From contig NZ_CP152389.1 of assembly GCF_038806765.1 (NCBI RefSeq), positions 372,001 through 436,000 on the forward strand: a stretch of 64,000 nt of DNA, given 5' to 3'. Positions 8,359 through 17,291 of the stretch are shown here, piece after piece. The notes beneath the pieces are model-generated. The model had not been told where the DNA came from and did not search any database. It saw nothing but the letters and a program-made list of their open reading frames with translations. This stretch comes from Mucilaginibacter sp. CSA2-8R (GTDB lineage: Bacteria > Bacteroidota > Bacteroidia > Sphingobacteriales > Sphingobacteriaceae). Position 1 is the stretch's first letter. Each line of letters opens with the position of its first letter. The translations under genes were made by a program, and so were the position numbers.

Positions 8359-9423
8359 ATGGAAAAAGCCACCAGTGCAAAGCTTAGGGTGTTATCATTT
8401 ATTGCCATGATAATGATCATCTATTTACATTCTTACAATCTGGCAGTTAAATTTAACGGTGTTGATGTACCCATCGCCAAAAATTACAACAGTTTTGTGC
8501 AGGTTTTTATATCAGATGGCATTACACGTATAGCGGTACCTTTATTTGCAGCCATTTCGGGTTTCTTGTTTTTTTATAACTTCAAACCGTCAACACAAGC
8601 GTTTTTAAATAAGTATAAAAAAAGGTTTAACAGTCTGTTTATCCCTTATATTTTATGGTCGGCCTGGGGATTGTTGTTCTTTTTTATTTTACAAATATTA
8701 CCGCAAAGCCGCAAATTTTTCAATAGCACATTAATTAAAGACTATAGTTTAAATAAACTGCTGGAAGTGTTGTTTTGGGACCCGTTACCCTATCAGCTTT
8801 GGTTTGTACGAGACTTGTTAATACTAGTTCTACTGTCGCCGATAATATATTTGATTTTACGTTATCTTAAAATAGTTGGTCTGTTGCTATTTTTCGTGAT
8901 TTGGCTTTTTGATTTTAGTCTGTTAATGTTAAAACCAGATACAATTTTCTTTTTCTCTTTTGGAGCTTACCTTTCGTTTCATGCACAAGCATTTTTGCAG
9001 AGTAGGTATCCAGGTTTAGCAAAGGTTGCGTTAGTGCTTTACATCGTGTTGCTGATGGTAAAAACATGGTTTTTTCAAATAAACTACACACCAAATTTCG
9101 CGCCTTTCCTGTTAAAAGGTGTAATAGTGTGTGGTGCTTTTGCTGCGTGGTATTTATATGATTTTGTAACCGAAAATCGTGATATCAGTAATAGTACATT
9201 TTACCAATACTCCGGTTTTTCATTCTTTTTGTATGCTTTTCATGAGCCGGTGCTTACATTGTTTAAGAAAGGTACATTAGCCGTTATTGGCAAGAGCCAG
9301 GTGGCCATGTTTGCCGCTTACTTGGTTTTGCCATTAATTGTTATTACACTGGCATTGATAACAGGAGCAATTCTAAAAAAATACATGTCCGGCTTTTATA
9401 GTCTTCTAACGGGTGGACGCTAA
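8359..9423 (+). CDS. acyltransferase-3 family membrane O-acyltransferase (OafA-like)
   Basis: A 354-residue membrane protein with about ten hydrophobic helices and the acyltransferase-3 layout. The first helix is LRVLSFIAMIMIIYLHSYNLAV, with the conserved histidine (H24) in the YLHS position. The next conserved block, RIAVPLFAAISGFLFFY, matches the usual R-x5-F-F-x2-S-G-F-L signature in slightly altered form. Later LWFVRDLLILVLLSPII matches the W-F-L/V-x4-L-x-L element. Such proteins move an acetyl or succinyl group across the membrane onto sugars of surface polysaccharides. It probably modifies the same polymer as the soluble acetyltransferases on each side. A remnant of a related gene lies at 1650-1760. 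Its end overlaps by 11 bases a GTG that could start the next gene. Confidence 0.83.
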   Translation: MEKATSAKLRVLSFIAMIMIIYLHSYNLAVKFNGVDVPIAKNYNSFVQVFISDGITRIAVPLFAAISGFLFFYNFKPSTQAFLNKYKKRFNSLFIPYILWSAWGLLFFFILQILPQSRKFFNSTLIKDYSLNKLLEVLFWDPLPYQLWFVRDLLILVLLSPIIYLILRYLKIVGLLLFFVIWLFDFSLLMLKPDTIFFFSFGAYLSFHAQAFLQSRYPGLAKVALVLYIVLLMVKTWFFQINYTPNFAPFLLKGVIVCGAFAAWYLYDFVTENRDISNSTFYQYSGFSFFLYAFHEPVLTLFKKGTLAVIGKSQVAMFAAYLVLPLIVITLALITGAILKKYMSGFYSLLTGGR

Positions 9424-9445
9424 AAAACGATATTTACTCAATACT

Positions 9446-10015
9446 ATGGCTACAGATTTATCAAAATTTGATACCGGAAAATATAATGTAGGAGCCGGAA
9501 AGCTTAAAGTATTAAGCTGGTACCTGATTAATAATTACATGTTTAATAGTCCGCTGCCCTGGCCGGGTAAATTAAAGCTATCTATTTTACGGGCCTTTGG
9601 TGCTAAGGTGGGTTCAGGTATTGTGTTAAAACCTGGTGTACGCATTAAAAACCCCTGGCGTTTGAGCATCGGCGATAATTGCTGGATCGGTGAATCAGTA
9701 TGGATTGATAACCTCGAAGATGTAGTTATAGGGGCAAATGTTTGCCTTTCGCAAGGAGCGATGCTATTGACCGGAAACCACGATTATACTTTATCTGATT
9801 TTCCTTACCGCTTAGGTAAAATTGTTTTGGAAGATGGCGTATGGATTGGTGCACAAAGTGTAGTTTGCCCGGGAGTAACATGCCTTTCTCATGCTATCCT
9901 GACTGTAAATTCGGTGGCCACCAAGCAACTCGAGCCTTATAAAATATATGCAGGTAATCCTGCAGTTTTGATAAGGGAGCGTAAATTCAAAACCGAGGAT
10001 GTTATTGGTTTATGA
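9446..10015 (+). CDS. WcaF-family exopolysaccharide acetyltransferase
   Basis: A left-handed beta-helix acetyltransferase of the WcaF family, which O-acetylates sugars of colanic acid-like exopolysaccharides. I chose the ATG that gives MATDLSKFDTGKYNVGAG because family members normally begin with a VDLSKY-type segment. A GTG 33 bases upstream (9413) would add 11 residues that look unrelated and overlap the acyltransferase gene. Hexapeptide turns run from about residue 65 to 175 (IGDNCWIGESVWIDNL, VVIGANVCLSQGAMLL, VWIGAQSVVCPGVTC). The GNHDYTLSDFPY loop holds the active-site histidine, and YKIYAGNPAVLIRER is the usual closing strand. It is the last gene of the polysaccharide cluster and is followed by a strong terminator. 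Confidence 0.85.
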   Translation: MATDLSKFDTGKYNVGAGKLKVLSWYLINNYMFNSPLPWPGKLKLSILRAFGAKVGSGIVLKPGVRIKNPWRLSIGDNCWIGESVWIDNLEDVVIGANVCLSQGAMLLTGNHDYTLSDFPYRLGKIVLEDGVWIGAQSVVCPGVTCLSHAILTVNSVATKQLEPYKIYAGNPAVLIRERKFKTEDVIGL

Positions 10016-10131
10016 AAAAGTAATGAGTTGAACCAGTAAATGAAAATTGATTTTATTTCTATCTGGTTGAGTTAACAACTCTGATAAGTTTATAGGCAGC
10101 GATAATGCAATCCCATTCATTCAATAGCCAA

Positions 10132-10171
10132 AAAGCAAAGGGCTTAGTTATTTAACTAAGCCCTTTGCTTT
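10132..10171. terminator. bidirectional intrinsic terminator, perfect 18-bp stem
   Basis: A perfect inverted repeat with arms AAAGCAAAGGGCTTAGTT and its complement is separated by a 4-base loop (ATTT). The arms begin with A-rich and end with T-rich flanks on both strands, so it can terminate the rightward polysaccharide operon (ends at 10015) and the leftward beta-barrel gene (stop at 10197). It sits between two convergent genes, exactly where a shared terminator is expected. Confidence 0.85.
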
Positions 10172-10196
10172 ATAGGAGATACTTGATTAGTAATTG

Positions 10197-10745
10197 TTAG
10201 AAGTTGAAGTTATAAGCAACACGTAATACTACGTTGCTTACATAATCTCCTTTATGGTGAACATTCATGAAAGCTAACGAAGTTTCAAGTCTTGAAGTTT
10301 CGTAGCCAATGGCCGGAGCAATAACTTTACTAAATTTCGATTTGGTTTGAAGATTCAAATACGGATGCGCCGAAGCTAAACCAACCTCACCCATTAAATA
10401 CCAGTTAGGAGTAAAGTAAGCTTTAGCACCTAATTTAAATGGAATTAATTTAAGGTCAGGCTGCATAACTGTTGCATTATTTTTACCTGGCAATAAGTAA
10501 TATCCTGTGGTAGCAGTTAAACCAACGTTTTGTGTTAAATCGTATTGTAAACGTACTGTGCCGCCTACACCTGGATTGTAGTAAGTGCTTCCTGGGCTTG
10601 AGTTAAGCAAACCTTCTACACCAACGCTAATGTGCCATTGGTACTCACTGTAACGTGAATTGGCCGCACCAAGTAACTGTGCATAAGACGATTTACTGAT
10701 GATAAACGAGCCTAATAGGATAAGTAAGGTGATTTTGATTTTCAT
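10197..10745 (-). CDS. predicted outer-membrane beta-barrel protein
   Basis: A 182-residue exported protein. It has a signal peptide (KIKITLLILLGSFIISKSSYAQ, cleavage after the SYA or AQ position near residue 22) and then a series of amphipathic strands with alternating aromatic residues (YQWHISVGVEGLL, GGTVRLQYDLTQNVGLTATTGYYLL, FKLGAKAYFTPNWYLMGEVGLA), ending in VVLRVAYNFNF. A terminal phenylalanine on the last strand is the known sorting feature of outer-membrane barrels. The size suggests an eight-stranded barrel of the OmpW/opacity class, and members of this kind are common and mostly uncharacterised in Bacteroidota. It is transcribed toward the polysaccharide cluster and shares its terminator. 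I cannot assign a ligand or transport role. Confidence 0.7.
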   Translation of the reverse strand: MKIKITLLILLGSFIISKSSYAQLLGAANSRYSEYQWHISVGVEGLLNSSPGSTYYNPGVGGTVRLQYDLTQNVGLTATTGYYLLPGKNNATVMQPDLKLIPFKLGAKAYFTPNWYLMGEVGLASAHPYLNLQTKSKFSKVIAPAIGYETSRLETSLAFMNVHHKGDYVSNVVLRVAYNFNF

Positions 10746-11513
10746 GTAATGGCAAATTTGACTTTGATCTCCAAAATAACTATTTTTTTAACAATTTTAT
10801 TGCAATAAATAACACTTATTAAAAAGTTACACAAGATAATAATAAATTTTTGAAATAGTTCTATTTTTTTTGACCCTATACCTAAGGCAGTAAATTTACG
10901 TTACCATTAACTTAAACGTTTTATTTTAGGCTAAATAGCAAGTATTTTAGATTAAAAAATTTTATCTATAGTAAAATACACCAAGAGTCCTCCTAATGAA
11001 CTTAAATCGTCTTTCTAACCTTTGTAATCTTTTGCCATAAGCTGTAATCATTTATTGTCATCACTATTTGGCGCAAACTAACGTATTAATGAATTTTTTG
11101 TGTCTGCGCTTGTTAGCTGATAAACCTACTAATCATGAATTTGTTTAAAAGTCGCTAAAATTTTGTTACAACTGTAAAATGTTCATCCCTTGTAGGATAT
11201 TATTGCAATGCTCATAATGTACCCGTTTGATTTTGGTTCGTAAGTTTAGGTAGTTTATATACAGGTATGAATAAGGATACACTCAAAACCTTAAAGCACC
11301 TGCGCAAAACGCAATATTCCATCCCTGTAGATGATGCAAAAGCAATCCTGAAGCACTGTTTATACTGAAGCAGGGATATGGACTGAAGATTTACCTCTTA
11401 TGAGATACCCTCTGCTTGTAGCTTGCTTGTTACATCGAATTCAATTCTTGCCGATGCGGTTCTTGTTCTAATTGGTTAACTTCAATAATCCATTAAAGAA
11501 AGCTTGTCTGGGA
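10746..11513. other. long intergenic region between two divergent genes
   Basis: About 770 bases of A/T-rich sequence separate the leftward barrel gene from the rightward DUF1080 gene. It should hold both promoters, but I could not find a clean TTTG plus TAnnTTTG pair. A short AAACGTTT palindrome near 10916 resembles but does not match the LacI operator seen later. A 33-codon frame at 11267 is listed separately. I see no RNA gene or mobile-element end. Confidence 0.5.
11267..11368 (+). CDS. possible small protein, 33 residues, unknown
   Basis: A short frame (MNKDTLKTLKHLRKTQYSIP, then VDDAKAILKHCLY) begins with ATG three bases after an AGG-like stretch (ACAGGT). The composition is that of a soluble helical peptide rich in lysine, and the end reads like part of a longer helical domain cut short. 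I do not recognise it. It may be a genuine small protein, the stump of a lost gene, or chance in a 770-base gap. No neighbouring frame continues it convincingly. Confidence 0.2.
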   Translation: MNKDTLKTLKHLRKTQYSIPVDDAKAILKHCLY

Positions 11514-12236
11514 ATGAAAAATTTAATGCCGCTTGTAATTGCCATATCAGCAATACTGTTGTTCGGAAGTTGCACCGTACTAAAACATCAGCCTGTATAT
11601 CAGTCTATATTTAATGGTATTAATTTGAACGGTTGGGAAGGCGATCCGGCTTATTGGCGGGTAGAGAATGGTGCTATTATTGGCGAAGTTACTCCGGCAA
11701 CAATTTTAAAACGTAATACTTTCCTAATATGGCGCGATGGCACTCCCGGTGATTTTGAAATTAAGCTGCAGTACCGCATATCAGCCAGAGGCAACAGCGG
11801 TGTTAATTACCGCAGCGAAAAGATTGACACTTTGCTTTTTGCGCTTAAAGGTTATCAAGCCGATTTAGATGGTAAAGACAAATATAACTTAGGGTACCCG
11901 CGTTATTCAGGTCAGAATTATGAAGAACGGGGCCGGCAGTTTCTGGCTCTCCGCGGGCAAAAGACCTTGTTGACTTTTGGTAATAAGCCCAAGCTCCTGG
12001 ATTCTATCGGCAATACGCTCGACCTGGTTAAGAACATCCGGCCCAATGACTGGAATGAGCTACGCATTGTTGCTAAAGGCAATCGCTTGCAGCATTACAT
12101 TAACGGCGTATTGATGTCGGAGGTTATAGATGATGATACCAAGAATCGAAAGATGAGGGGTTGGTTGGGTGTACAGGTGCACGTTGGTCCGCCCATGAAA
12201 GTTGAATACCGTAACATATTATTGAAGGCATTGTAA
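11514..12236 (+). CDS. DUF1080 (3-keto-disaccharide hydrolase-like) lipoprotein
   Basis: A 240-residue secreted lipoprotein with a single DUF1080 domain. I chose the ATG giving MKNLMPLVIAISAILLFGSC because it makes a normal lipoprotein signal with the lipobox LFGS-C (lipid-anchored cysteine at residue 20). A TTG 42 bases upstream would put an odd charged extension before it. The mature part starts with the family hallmark IFNGINLNGWEGDPAYWRVE, continues with a GDFEIKLQYRIS strand and NSGVNYRSE, and closes with DWNELRIVAKGNRLQHYING and GWLGVQVHVGPP. DUF1080 domains are concanavalin-like beta sandwiches found in glycoside hydrolases and lyases acting on 3-keto sugars. It lies just before the hybrid regulator of the pectin-type PUL and may be part of it, though its substrate is not evident. 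Confidence 0.82.
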   Translation: MKNLMPLVIAISAILLFGSCTVLKHQPVYQSIFNGINLNGWEGDPAYWRVENGAIIGEVTPATILKRNTFLIWRDGTPGDFEIKLQYRISARGNSGVNYRSEKIDTLLFALKGYQADLDGKDKYNLGYPRYSGQNYEERGRQFLALRGQKTLLTFGNKPKLLDSIGNTLDLVKNIRPNDWNELRIVAKGNRLQHYINGVLMSEVIDDDTKNRKMRGWLGVQVHVGPPMKVEYRNILLKAL

Positions 12237-12441
12237 ATCAGATTCGTATAATTACTATTTATAAAAGCAGGCGGGGCATCTCATAAGCCCGGGCGTATAG
12301 TTTGCAAATACATTTTTATACTTGCTAATTATAGATTTTGTTACTTTGGTAAAACGTAATTCGAAAATTCTATTTCATTCCAATTATAAACACAAATAAC
12401 AAAAAATTTTAGTTAAACGGTATAGCGCCGGATAAGGGAGA

Positions 12442-15400
12442 ATGTATATGATGAGCGGCTGTACGGCACATAATATCACAAAGCGGCCTATACATTGGCT
12501 GTGGGTGCTGGCTTTAATTTGCTCTGCTGCCTACGGGCAAATCAAAACCGAAGTAACGCATTATTCAACTAAAGACGGTCTTTCGCACAATGGTGTAATT
12601 TGTATTACCCGCGACCGTGAAGGCTTTATGTGGTTCGGTACGTTCGACGGTTTAAACCGCTTTGATGGGCATAACTTCATTACTTACAAAAGCCGGCCGG
12701 GCGACAGTTCAAAGCTGCGGTCGAACAAAATACGCGACGTAGTCGAAGATAATACCGGCTATTTATGGATACTTACTTATGATTACAAGGTTTACCGCTT
12801 TGACAAAGCTACCGAGCAATTTGATCCTATATCCGATGGGCCATACCAAAGGTTGTTTACCAATAAAACGGTAGTTAAAAATATATTGCCTGATCAATTT
12901 AATGGTGTTTGGCTGCTTACTAAAGATAGCGGCCTGTATTATGTTAGCAGTAACCGGTCCAAGGTACCCATAGTAGCGCATTACAACATCCATGCAACCA
13001 ATGCACTGCACATTAAAGGGAACATTGTAAAGTTTCATCACACGGATGCATCAGGTCGTATATGGTTGGGTACCGACCGTGGATTGAACTTGTTGGAGCG
13101 CAAATCCAATGCGCACTATGAAGTAGTACATTTTCATCCGGCACAAGAAAAGGTATTTTCATCCGGCGTATTTACAGCTGCTGCCATAAGGCCGGGTCAT
13201 ATTTATCTGGGTACTGCCGATGGGCGTGTTATTCAATATGATGTATCCCATCAATCTTTTCAAATTAATAAGTTGGTGTCTGGAGTCGCTATTAATGATG
13301 TTTACCAGGCTAAATCCGGAATCTTATACGTCTCAACCGAAGGTAAGGGGTTAATTAAAATATCACCGGGTAATTTTAATAAAGCTATATCGGCGGGACA
13401 GGATGCCGTATACCATTCTTTATATGAGGACCAGCAAGGAAACATTTGGATAGAACCCCAAAATGCGGGGGTGATTAAGTATAATCCTAATCAAAACGAT
13501 TTCAAAAGCTTCGAGCAGAAAACCGATTACCGGGGCGCGGCACGTGATTATAAACTGCTTACTGATGTTAACGGAACGCTATGGGTTAGTATGAAAGGAG
13601 GAGGCTTTGGTTATTACAACCCGGCAACAGAAACCATTGATTACTTTTTCGACCAGCCTGGGTCGGCTATTCAGCAGTTTTCAAACGTGGTGAATTGCCT
13701 TTACGTTGATAAAACCGGCGTATTATGGATGAGCGGCAAAGACGGCGGTATCAACAAAGTGGTATCGTTAACCGACAGATTTAACTACCGTCGTCCCGTA
13801 GTACAGCCGCACAGCCGGTCTGAAAACGATGTGCGGGCTATGATGAAAGATAAGCAGGGGCGGCTTTGGGTATGTACTAAAGATGGTCGTGTACATGTTT
13901 ACGATCATGAACGCGAAATAGATGTATTTGGCAAATCGGCAGGCAGCATCGGATTTGTATATTGTATAAAAGAAGATAGCAGAGGCCGCATATGGTTGGG
14001 TACTAAGGGCAATGGCTTATTTAAAGCGATGCCGTTGGGTGATGTTGATAAAACATCTTACCAGTTAACTCACTACGTAAATGATCCTGATAATCCGTAC
14101 AGCATTAGCAGCGATATGTTGTATGCTATTTTAGAGGATAAAAAAGGCAGGATATGGATAGGCGCCTTCGGGACCGGCCTTAACATGCTAACTAACATGA
14201 ATGGCAAAGAGGCTTTTTTGAATTGCAGCAATACTTTTCATGCTTACCCTTTTGAACAGGCCAAAGGTATACGCGATTTATGTGAGGATGGCCAGGGCCG
14301 CATATGGATTGCCAGTAGTTATGGTTTAGTTGTGTTTAATCCTAATGAGCCAAAAAATAAAGATTACAAGTTTACTTTGTTTGAAAAAAAGCCCGGCAAT
14401 GCCGGTAGTTTGGGTAATAACAGTGTGCAATGTATTGTTAAAGACCAGAAAAGCCAAATTTGGCTGGGTACCTTTGGCGGCGGTATAAGTAAAGTAATTA
14501 CCCGGGGGGCTGATTTAAATGCAACACGGTTCCAATCATTTACTACAGCCGATGGCTTGCCTAATGATGTGGTGTTGGCCATGACGGTTGACCATCATAA
14601 CAACATCTGGCTGGCTACTGCCGGCGGGTTAGGTAAAATAGATGCCGGCAAGCAAACTATTCGTAGTTATGATCCTTTTAACGGCATTACAAAAACCAGC
14701 TTTTCGGAAGCTGCCTGTTTTACCGATAAGGATGGTATGCTCTATTTTGGGTGTCTAAACGGTTATATATCGTTTAATCCGCAAAATATTGTGCATAAGC
14801 GACTGCCAGCTAACATGGCACTTACCAACTTACAGTTGTATTATAAAAATATTTTACCGGCCTCCAAGGGTTCTCCGTTAAAAAGCACTATTGATGAAAC
14901 GTCTGAAATTGTGCTCAACCACGACCAAAATGTAATTAGTATAGATTATACCGTGCTTGACCATCGCGACCTTACTAAAATAGCATATAGTTACAAGCTG
15001 GATGGCTTTGATAAATCATGGCACCAGGTAAGCGATTTACGTAAAGCCGTTTACACCAATATTCCCCCTGGTGATTACACTTTTTATGTAAAAGGGGTTA
15101 GTGCGGATGTTTTAAGCAATACGCCGTCAAGATCATTACACATTATAATCAGGCCGCCGTTTTATCAAACTTGGTGGGCTTATAGTATTTATATTTTGCT
15201 GGCTGTTTTGGCGGTGCTGCTGGCACATAATATAATCATTACTATGATTAGGTTACGCAATAAGGTAATTGTAGAACAAAAATTAACTGCAGTGAAGCTG
15301 GCTTTTTTTACCAACATATCGCACGAGTTGCGCACGCCGCTCACGCTGATAGCCAGTCCGCTGGAAGAACTGGCACATACCGAAAAACTATCTGAAAAAG

Positions 15401-16884
15401 GGCAGGAGTATTTTAAAATCATCAACCGTAACGTAAACCGCATGATTAGGTTTACCAACCAATTGCTGGATTTCCGGAAAATACAAAGCGGTAAAATGCC
15501 GGTGGAGATTCTGGAGACCGAGCTGGTAGCGCTTAGCAGCGAGGTGGCCGGCTTTTTTACAGCCATGGCCGAAGAGAAAAATATTAGCCTGCTGGTGCAA
15601 AATAACAGGAAAAATATCTTTGCCTGGGTAGATGCCGAAAAAATTGAGATTATTTTATACAACCTCCTTTCCAATGCCTTAAAGTTTTCTCCGCAGGGCA
15701 GTAGCATTGGGTTGAGTGTAGACGAATTATCTGAACAAGGATTGATACAGATCAAAGTTGCCGACGAAGGCCCCGGCGTAGCGCCCGAACATTTGGAGGA
15801 TATTTTTGAAATTTACCACCAGGAGCATCACAGCAATGACCCGCATTTAAAAGGTACAGGTATAGGCTTGGCTTTAGCCCGTGGGATGGCGCAAAGTCAT
15901 AAAGGTAAACTTTGGGCAGAGTTAAACCAGGCTGGCGGCCTCACTATTGTTCTGCAACTACAGGCCGGGCACGAGCATTTCAGTAAAGAAGAGCTTAGCA
16001 GTACCGGGCAACCTGTAGACGCAATTAACCCGGTAAATCATTTGATTGATTTGCAGGTTCCTGCTTTGCCTGCCAATCGCGAAACTGATACACATCCGGC
16101 GGTAATACTCATTGCCGAAGACAACCCCGACTTACGTAACTTTTTAGAAAATAAACTAAACAGCTTTTACCAGGTGTTAACGGCCGTAGATGGAGCCGAA
16201 TGTCTTAAAATAGCTCAAACCACATCGCCAGATTTAATTATATCAGATATTGTAATGCCTAATATGGATGGTATCCAGTTGCTGGATGCGGTAAAGCAAG
16301 ATCCTGGCATTAGTCATATTCCGGTTATTCTGTTAACAGCAAAATCATCGGTTGAAAGCCGCATACGCGGACTGAAGTATGGGGCAGATGTATACCTAAC
16401 CAAGCCTTTTCAAAACGAGCTGCTAATGGCGTCTATAGACAACCTGCTCACCTCGCGCCGTCGGTTATTTGAGCGTTTTGCAAGTGTAGCCAGGCAAGCT
16501 GGAATTAATGAGGTGAATGACAGTGCTGTGCCGGTAACCACCACTAAAGACCAGGAGTTTTTAAAAGAAGTGATCCGCATTGTAGAAGAAAAACTGGGCG
16601 ACCAAGCTTTCAATATTGATGAGGTAGCTTCGGCAATGGGCATGGGGCGCACCACCTTTTATAAAAAGCTGAAAGGCCTGTCTGCATTAAGTCCGGTTGA
16701 GTTTGTGCGCGAGTTACGACTTAAGCGCAGCAAGCAATTGTTAGATACAGGTGAACATACTGTATCTGAGGCTGGCTACCTGGCGGGCTTCAACAGCCTG
16801 GCTTACTTTAGCACCTGTTTTAAAGAAAAATATCAAACCTCACCATCCGCTTATTTAAAAAACAGTCGCCCCGAAAAGGCGTAG
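12442..16884 (+). CDS. hybrid two-component system regulator (sensor kinase + receiver + AraC)
   Basis: A 1480-residue one-protein signalling system controlling a PUL. Order of domains: signal peptide (cleavage near AAYGQ), periplasmic two-part beta-propeller of Reg_prop repeats (about residues 35-800, with recurrent GRIWLGT and GLNRFDG motifs), Y_Y_Y domain (about 825-900), one membrane helix (about 908-930), histidine kinase with the phospho-acceptor H961 in NISHELRTPLTL, ATPase with N box NLLSNALKFSPQ and G2 box GTGIGLALARG, receiver domain with phospho-acceptor D1269 in IISDIVMPNMDG and K in LTKPF, and an AraC-type HTH (about 1373-1475). The start has a good Shine-Dalgarno-like AAGGGAGA. 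Binding of an oligosaccharide in the periplasm should activate the lyase/SusC/SusD genes downstream. All phosphorelay residues are intact. Confidence 0.95.
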   Translation: MYMMSGCTAHNITKRPIHWLWVLALICSAAYGQIKTEVTHYSTKDGLSHNGVICITRDREGFMWFGTFDGLNRFDGHNFITYKSRPGDSSKLRSNKIRDVVEDNTGYLWILTYDYKVYRFDKATEQFDPISDGPYQRLFTNKTVVKNILPDQFNGVWLLTKDSGLYYVSSNRSKVPIVAHYNIHATNALHIKGNIVKFHHTDASGRIWLGTDRGLNLLERKSNAHYEVVHFHPAQEKVFSSGVFTAAAIRPGHIYLGTADGRVIQYDVSHQSFQINKLVSGVAINDVYQAKSGILYVSTEGKGLIKISPGNFNKAISAGQDAVYHSLYEDQQGNIWIEPQNAGVIKYNPNQNDFKSFEQKTDYRGAARDYKLLTDVNGTLWVSMKGGGFGYYNPATETIDYFFDQPGSAIQQFSNVVNCLYVDKTGVLWMSGKDGGINKVVSLTDRFNYRRPVVQPHSRSENDVRAMMKDKQGRLWVCTKDGRVHVYDHEREIDVFGKSAGSIGFVYCIKEDSRGRIWLGTKGNGLFKAMPLGDVDKTSYQLTHYVNDPDNPYSISSDMLYAILEDKKGRIWIGAFGTGLNMLTNMNGKEAFLNCSNTFHAYPFEQAKGIRDLCEDGQGRIWIASSYGLVVFNPNEPKNKDYKFTLFEKKPGNAGSLGNNSVQCIVKDQKSQIWLGTFGGGISKVITRGADLNATRFQSFTTADGLPNDVVLAMTVDHHNNIWLATAGGLGKIDAGKQTIRSYDPFNGITKTSFSEAACFTDKDGMLYFGCLNGYISFNPQNIVHKRLPANMALTNLQLYYKNILPASKGSPLKSTIDETSEIVLNHDQNVISIDYTVLDHRDLTKIAYSYKLDGFDKSWHQVSDLRKAVYTNIPPGDYTFYVKGVSADVLSNTPSRSLHIIIRPPFYQTWWAYSIYILLAVLAVLLAHNIIITMIRLRNKVIVEQKLTAVKLAFFTNISHELRTPLTLIASPLEELAHTEKLSEKGQEYFKIINRNVNRMIRFTNQLLDFRKIQSGKMPVEILETELVALSSEVAGFFTAMAEEKNISLLVQNNRKNIFAWVDAEKIEIILYNLLSNALKFSPQGSSIGLSVDELSEQGLIQIKVADEGPGVAPEHLEDIFEIYHQEHHSNDPHLKGTGIGLALARGMAQSHKGKLWAELNQAGGLTIVLQLQAGHEHFSKEELSSTGQPVDAINPVNHLIDLQVPALPANRETDTHPAVILIAEDNPDLRNFLENKLNSFYQVLTAVDGAECLKIAQTTSPDLIISDIVMPNMDGIQLLDAVKQDPGISHIPVILLTAKSSVESRIRGLKYGADVYLTKPFQNELLMASIDNLLTSRRRLFERFASVARQAGINEVNDSAVPVTTTKDQEFLKEVIRIVEEKLGDQAFNIDEVASAMGMGRTTFYKKLKGLSALSPVEFVRELRLKRSKQLLDTGEHTVSEAGYLAGFNSLAYFSTCFKEKYQTSPSAYLKNSRPEKA

Positions 16885-17082
16885 TCCATTTTAATTCCTC
16901 CCTCTAAGAAAAGCCTTTTCTGGTGCTGAAAACAAGCTTTTTGTCAAAAAGAGAAAGTATTCCGTCAATTTTTGAAAGCCAAAAAGTAATATTTCAGATA
17001 GGTTTGTCTCATAAACCAATTATAAAATTTGATGTGTTTAGCAGGCAGCCTTGCCGCTCTGCACATCAGCAAACTTAAAATT

Positions 17083-17199
17083 ATGAGCAGACTTTTACAC
17101 AGTTTGTATCAGGCTATTGCGGTAAGCGGAGGCATGATACTACACTACTTTACTGACGCTTATCATCAACAAAAAACGGCCAGGCTGCTTTGCGGCTAA
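17083..17199 (+). CDS. possible small protein, 38 residues, unknown
   Basis: A short ATG-initiated frame encodes a peptide beginning MSRLLHSLYQAIAVSGGMIL and ending in KTARLLCG. It has a weakly hydrophobic centre (AIAVSGGMILHYF) that could be a short membrane helix with charged ends. There is no clear ribosome-binding site and no family I recognise. It lies between the regulator and the lyase in the same direction. It could be a chance frame; I list it because nothing else explains this stretch. Confidence 0.15.
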   Translation: MSRLLHSLYQAIAVSGGMILHYFTDAYHQQKTARLLCG

Positions 17200-17234
17200 A
17201 TCAAATATTATTTACCTATCCCTTATCTAACAAG

Positions 17235-17271
17235 CTGCTGGAGCCGGGTTGTCGGCGCCAGCAGTAATTTT
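17235..17271 (+). terminator. hairpin with T-run, terminator or attenuator
   Basis: Arms CTGCTGGAGCCG and CGGCGCCAGCAG pair with one internal mismatch around a 6-base loop (GGTTGT), and are followed by TAATTTTCT. The position, about 350 bases after the regulator's stop and about 25 before the lyase start, fits a terminator of the upstream transcript or an attenuator in the lyase leader. Confidence 0.45.
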
Positions 17272-17291
17272 CTACAAAAACTAATATTTGA

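Larger units (their letters stand above)
16885..17291. other. intergenic region between regulator and lyase genes
   Basis: About 400 bases hold a doubtful 38-codon frame and a G/C-rich hairpin with a following T-run (both listed). The promoter of the lyase gene and the activator site of the hybrid regulator probably lie here, but I could not identify a direct repeat or TAnnTTTG box with confidence. Confidence 0.45.

Noticed and set aside
10910..10925. AAACGTTT palindrome as a sixth LacI operator
   Set aside because: The symmetric part is only 8 bases and the flanks do not match the TAAAACGTTTTA core. It is far from the mannan PUL.
12345..12365. TAAAACG half-site before the hybrid regulator gene
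   Set aside because: The second half (TAATT) does not mirror the first, so it is not a palindromic operator.
15189..15755. A 188-codon minus-strand frame
   Set aside because: It is antisense to the kinase core of the hybrid regulator, and the peptide is serine- and cysteine-rich with no family signature.
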